Assembly: GCA_013995675.1 (NCBI GenBank) | Contig: VWRR01000018.1 | Span: 356,781-420,780 of the forward strand | Length of the DNA: 64,000 nt | Source of the DNA: Cyanidiococcus yangmingshanensis | Lineage: Eukaryota > Rhodophyta > Bangiophyceae > Cyanidiales > Cyanidiaceae | Direction: 5' to 3' | Part shown: one piece after another, positions 61,763 through 64,000 of the stretch | How positions within the stretch are numbered: position 1 is the stretch's first letter | How the letters are laid out: each line of letters opens with the position of its first letter | Position numbers and translations under genes: made by a program | Notes under the pieces: model-generated | Told to the model about the DNA's origin: nothing | The model's database searches: none | What the model saw: only the letters and a program-made list of their open reading frames with translations

Positions 61763-62815
61763 ATGGAGAAAGAAGTAGTGGACATGCGTGGTCGTCTTTT
61801 TGGCGACGTAACACCGACGAGTGAGACGTCTGGCGCAGGAAGCGAGCGCGCGTATCCGGTACGGGTCACGATCGTTGGTGCGGGTGATGTCGGGGTGGCC
61901 TGTGCGTATAACCTGTTGACGCGCAGTGTTTGTAGCGAGCTTGTGCTGGTTGATGTTCTGAAGGACAAGCTCAAAGGCCACGTGATGGATCTGCAACACG
62001 GCGGAGCTTTCTCTAGCACCCGCGTAACCGCTGCAGACTCATACGCGGATACGGCGCACTCGACGGTATGCATCATCACGGCTGGGGTGCGCCAGCGACC
62101 CGGTGAGAGCCGTCTCGAGCTCATGGCCAGAAATGCGGAGCTCTTCAAGCATATTATTCCGCCGCTTGTGGAGAACTCGCCGGATACACTGCTTCTCGTG
62201 GTGAGCAATCCGGTTGATCTGTTGACGAATCTGGCTTGGCGCATGAGCGGCTTGCCCCGGCATCGGGTAATCGGCTCGGGCACGTACCTGGATTCATCTC
62301 GCTTCCAGACGCTGATTGCGCAGGCGCTGGGCATTGATCCGATTTCTGTTCAGGCGATGGTTCTTGGAGAGCATGGCGACTCTTCGTTTGTGTATCGGAG
62401 TGGAATCACTGTTGGCGGCGTCCCGTTGCGGAAATGTTTTGATATGCTTCCCCAAGCGGATTCGTCAAATGGAGGCTTTGATGGATTGGTGGACCGAGTG
62501 CACAAACAGGTTGTTCAAGCCGCGTACGAGGTCATTGAGCTGAAGGGCTACACGAACTGGGCGATCGGCAGTGCAGTTGGGAGTATTGTATCGGCGATTC
62601 TGCAGGACCAGCGGAAGGTGGTGCCCATCTCGACCGCTGCGTGCGCCTTGAAGGGTCTCGAATCCAGTGATGTGTTTTTGTCGCTCCCATGCGTGCTGGG
62701 CCGGAACGGTGTACTTGAAACGTTGCAGATCCTGCCGTATATGGACGAGGACGAGCGTCAGCAGTTACGCCAAAGTATTGCGGTGCTCGAAGAGGTTGTG
62801 AAGAAACCAGGTTAA
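61763..62815 (+). CDS. LDH: L-lactate dehydrogenase (NAD-dependent)
   Basis: This enzyme interconverts pyruvate and L-lactate. The 350-residue protein shows the Rossmann motif VGAGDVG, the NAD-selecting Asp in LVLVDVLKDK, and the mobile loop GVRQRPGESRLELMARN. Gln in that loop marks lactate rather than malate specificity, since malate dehydrogenases have Arg there. NPVDLLTNL, GSGTYLDSSRF (substrate-binding Arg) and GEHGDSS (catalytic His204) follow, then KGYTNWAIG with the conserved Thr. The start at the ATG at 61763 leaves about 30 polar residues before the fold, without an obvious targeting signal, so a cytosolic location is likely. It is the last gene before the chromosome end, about 870 bases from the telomere array. 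Confidence 0.95.
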   Translation: MEKEVVDMRGRLFGDVTPTSETSGAGSERAYPVRVTIVGAGDVGVACAYNLLTRSVCSELVLVDVLKDKLKGHVMDLQHGGAFSSTRVTAADSYADTAHSTVCIITAGVRQRPGESRLELMARNAELFKHIIPPLVENSPDTLLLVVSNPVDLLTNLAWRMSGLPRHRVIGSGTYLDSSRFQTLIAQALGIDPISVQAMVLGEHGDSSFVYRSGITVGGVPLRKCFDMLPQADSSNGGFDGLVDRVHKQVVQAAYEVIELKGYTNWAIGSAVGSIVSAILQDQRKVVPISTAACALKGLESSDVFLSLPCVLGRNGVLETLQILPYMDEDERQQLRQSIAVLEEVVKKPG

Positions 62816-63686
62816 GTGAGCATCATCCAGACCAGATTTTGCCCAGGAAAGCTCTATGCTACCCAAGTTGTAGTAAGAAGAAAAGAGCTGGTCGTGGGAG
62901 CGTATACATTGTAGCAGAAGACTCAAGGAGGCTCATCCATAGTTGGCAGCCTACTAGCAGATTAAGCGAAACAGACAAAAAAAGAAGGCGATAGGACAGA
63001 TGTAAAATATCGATTCATTTACGAAGAGCAAGCGGAACTATAGATATTGCGTCGGATTCATGGGAGCCAACAAGATTAGCAGGCCAAAGAAACGGACTAG
63101 CAACGGGACATAAAGTGAGGACCTAGCGAAGCAAAAGTGCAAAGAAAACACATAAAGCGAATCCGTTAGATAGCAACTACAAATTAAAACTAAAAAGAAG
63201 AGTAGACTCAAAAAACAAAAACCTAAAAAAAGATATGTCGGATACTAAAAAAATGCGTGGACCTACGACCAGAAGCATACAGAGGCAAGCAAGATATAAC
63301 TGCGAAACAAAGATATTGCAACGCATAAAGAGCCGAGATTAACAGAGTCTCAGAAAACGAGACTCAGATAGAAAGAGATAGAGAACCTGTTGATACGAGA
63401 AATTACAAGAAACAACACCATAAAAAAACAACCAGTAACCGACCCAGCAAAAAAAAAGAATTCCGTATAACGCATCATAAAGAGAAAATACCTACACGGA
63501 GGACCTAGTACAAAGCGCTAATCATGACTCGAAAATATTGAAACAAACATTTAGATAAAGAAAAAAAGATGCAATAGCTGTGTGTAGACGGGCAAAAGCA
63601 TGGAGAGTGTAGAAAAAATGGAAAAATAAAAGTGAGGACTCAGTGGAAAGGCAAGTTTAAGTGGAATCAAAGGAATAAGAGAGATG
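62816..63686. other. A-rich subtelomeric spacer
   Basis: From about 62870 the plus strand becomes strongly A/G-rich and T/C-poor, with many A runs, unlike the roughly balanced, GC-rich DNA of the rest of the window. No open frame of note or RNA gene is visible. It links lactate dehydrogenase to the telomere. Confidence 0.75.
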
Positions 63687-64000
63687 TAGTGAATGTGGTG
63701 AATGTGGTGAATGTGGTGAATGTGGTGAGTGCGGTGAATGAGGGGGAATGGGGTGAATGGGGTGAATGGGGTGAATGGGGTGAATGGGGTGAATGGGGGG
63801 AATGGGGGGAATGGGGGGAATGGGGGGAATGGGGGGAATGGGGGGAATGGGGGGAATGGGGGGAATGGGGGGAATGGGGGGAATGGGGGGAATGGGGGGA
63901 ATGGGGGGAATGGGGGGAATGGGGGGAATGGGGGGAATGGGGGGAATGGGGGGAATGGGGGAATGGGGGGAATGGGGGGAATGGGGGGAAATGGGGGGGA
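63687..64000 (+). repeat. Telomere array, AATGGGGGG type with proximal variants
   Basis: A 9-base unit repeats to the end of the window. The innermost copies read GAATGTGGT (four times), then GAGTGCGGT, then a single GAATGAGGG. About five to six GAATGGGGT copies follow, and the outer part is uniform GAATGGGGG. One copy near 63955 has lost a G, and the last copy is expanded. The G-rich strand runs 5' to 3' toward the end, as expected at a right telomere. AATGGGGGG is the published Cyanidioschyzon merolae telomere unit. Confidence 0.97.

Overview
This 64 kb window is the right end of a nuclear chromosome from a cyanidialean red alga, either Cyanidioschyzon merolae or a close relative. The last 310 or so bases are a 9-nt telomeric array of AATGGGGGG type, which is the known C. 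merolae telomere repeat. Base composition is moderately GC-rich, genes are intronless and separated by about 0.3-2.8 kb, and many proteins are plastid functions typical of a phycobilisome-containing alga. There are no bacterial-style operons. Start codons were placed on ATG wherever an ATG was available.

Layout. 1-2.8 kb: a convergent pair of phycocyanin bilin lyase genes, cpcE-like (fused to a J-domain, cut by the left edge) and cpcF-like. 3.6-7.6 kb: a very large alpha-helical protein broken by three frame changes. 8.5-9.9 kb: plastid glycerol-3-phosphate acyltransferase. 10.8-13.6 kb: a MED8-like protein and an unknown membrane protein. 14.5-18.4 kb: a Rab-GAP (TBC) protein. 18.7-21.7 kb: a METTL2/6-type tRNA methyltransferase and a plastid-type lysophosphatidic acid acyltransferase. 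23.6-24.5 kb: a secreted Pro/Gly-rich protein. 27.3-31.4 kb: a CYTH triphosphatase and RGP1. 32.5-38.2 kb: a Timeless/Tof1-like protein and aspartokinase. 39.2-45.5 kb: an SLP phosphatase, mercuric reductase and NOT2. 46.6-49.4 kb: Tic22 and proteasome Rpn12. 50.5-56.9 kb: an FkbM methyltransferase, a NUFIP1-like protein and cycloartenol synthase. 57.9-59.5 kb: RBBP5/Swd1. 61.8-62.8 kb: L-lactate dehydrogenase, the last gene before an A-rich subtelomere and the telomere.

Functional themes. Plastid pigment assembly (CpcE/CpcF), the first two acylations of plastid glycerolipid synthesis (GPAT and LPAAT), plastid import (Tic22) and aspartate-family amino acid synthesis (aspartokinase) sit beside core nuclear and cytosolic machinery: CCR4-NOT, COMPASS, the proteasome, the Ric1-Rgp1 GEF and the replication fork.

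The most unusual global observation is that six otherwise well-conserved genes (cpcE-like, the large helical gene, RGP1, aspartokinase, merA, NOT2) need eight changes of reading frame. Every one is in the same direction (+1, one extra base in the coding sense). The resolvable ones fall at short G or T runs. The ordinary explanation is insertion errors in a draft consensus; widespread +1 recoding is the alternative. No tRNA, rRNA, CRISPR array or transposase gene was recognised.
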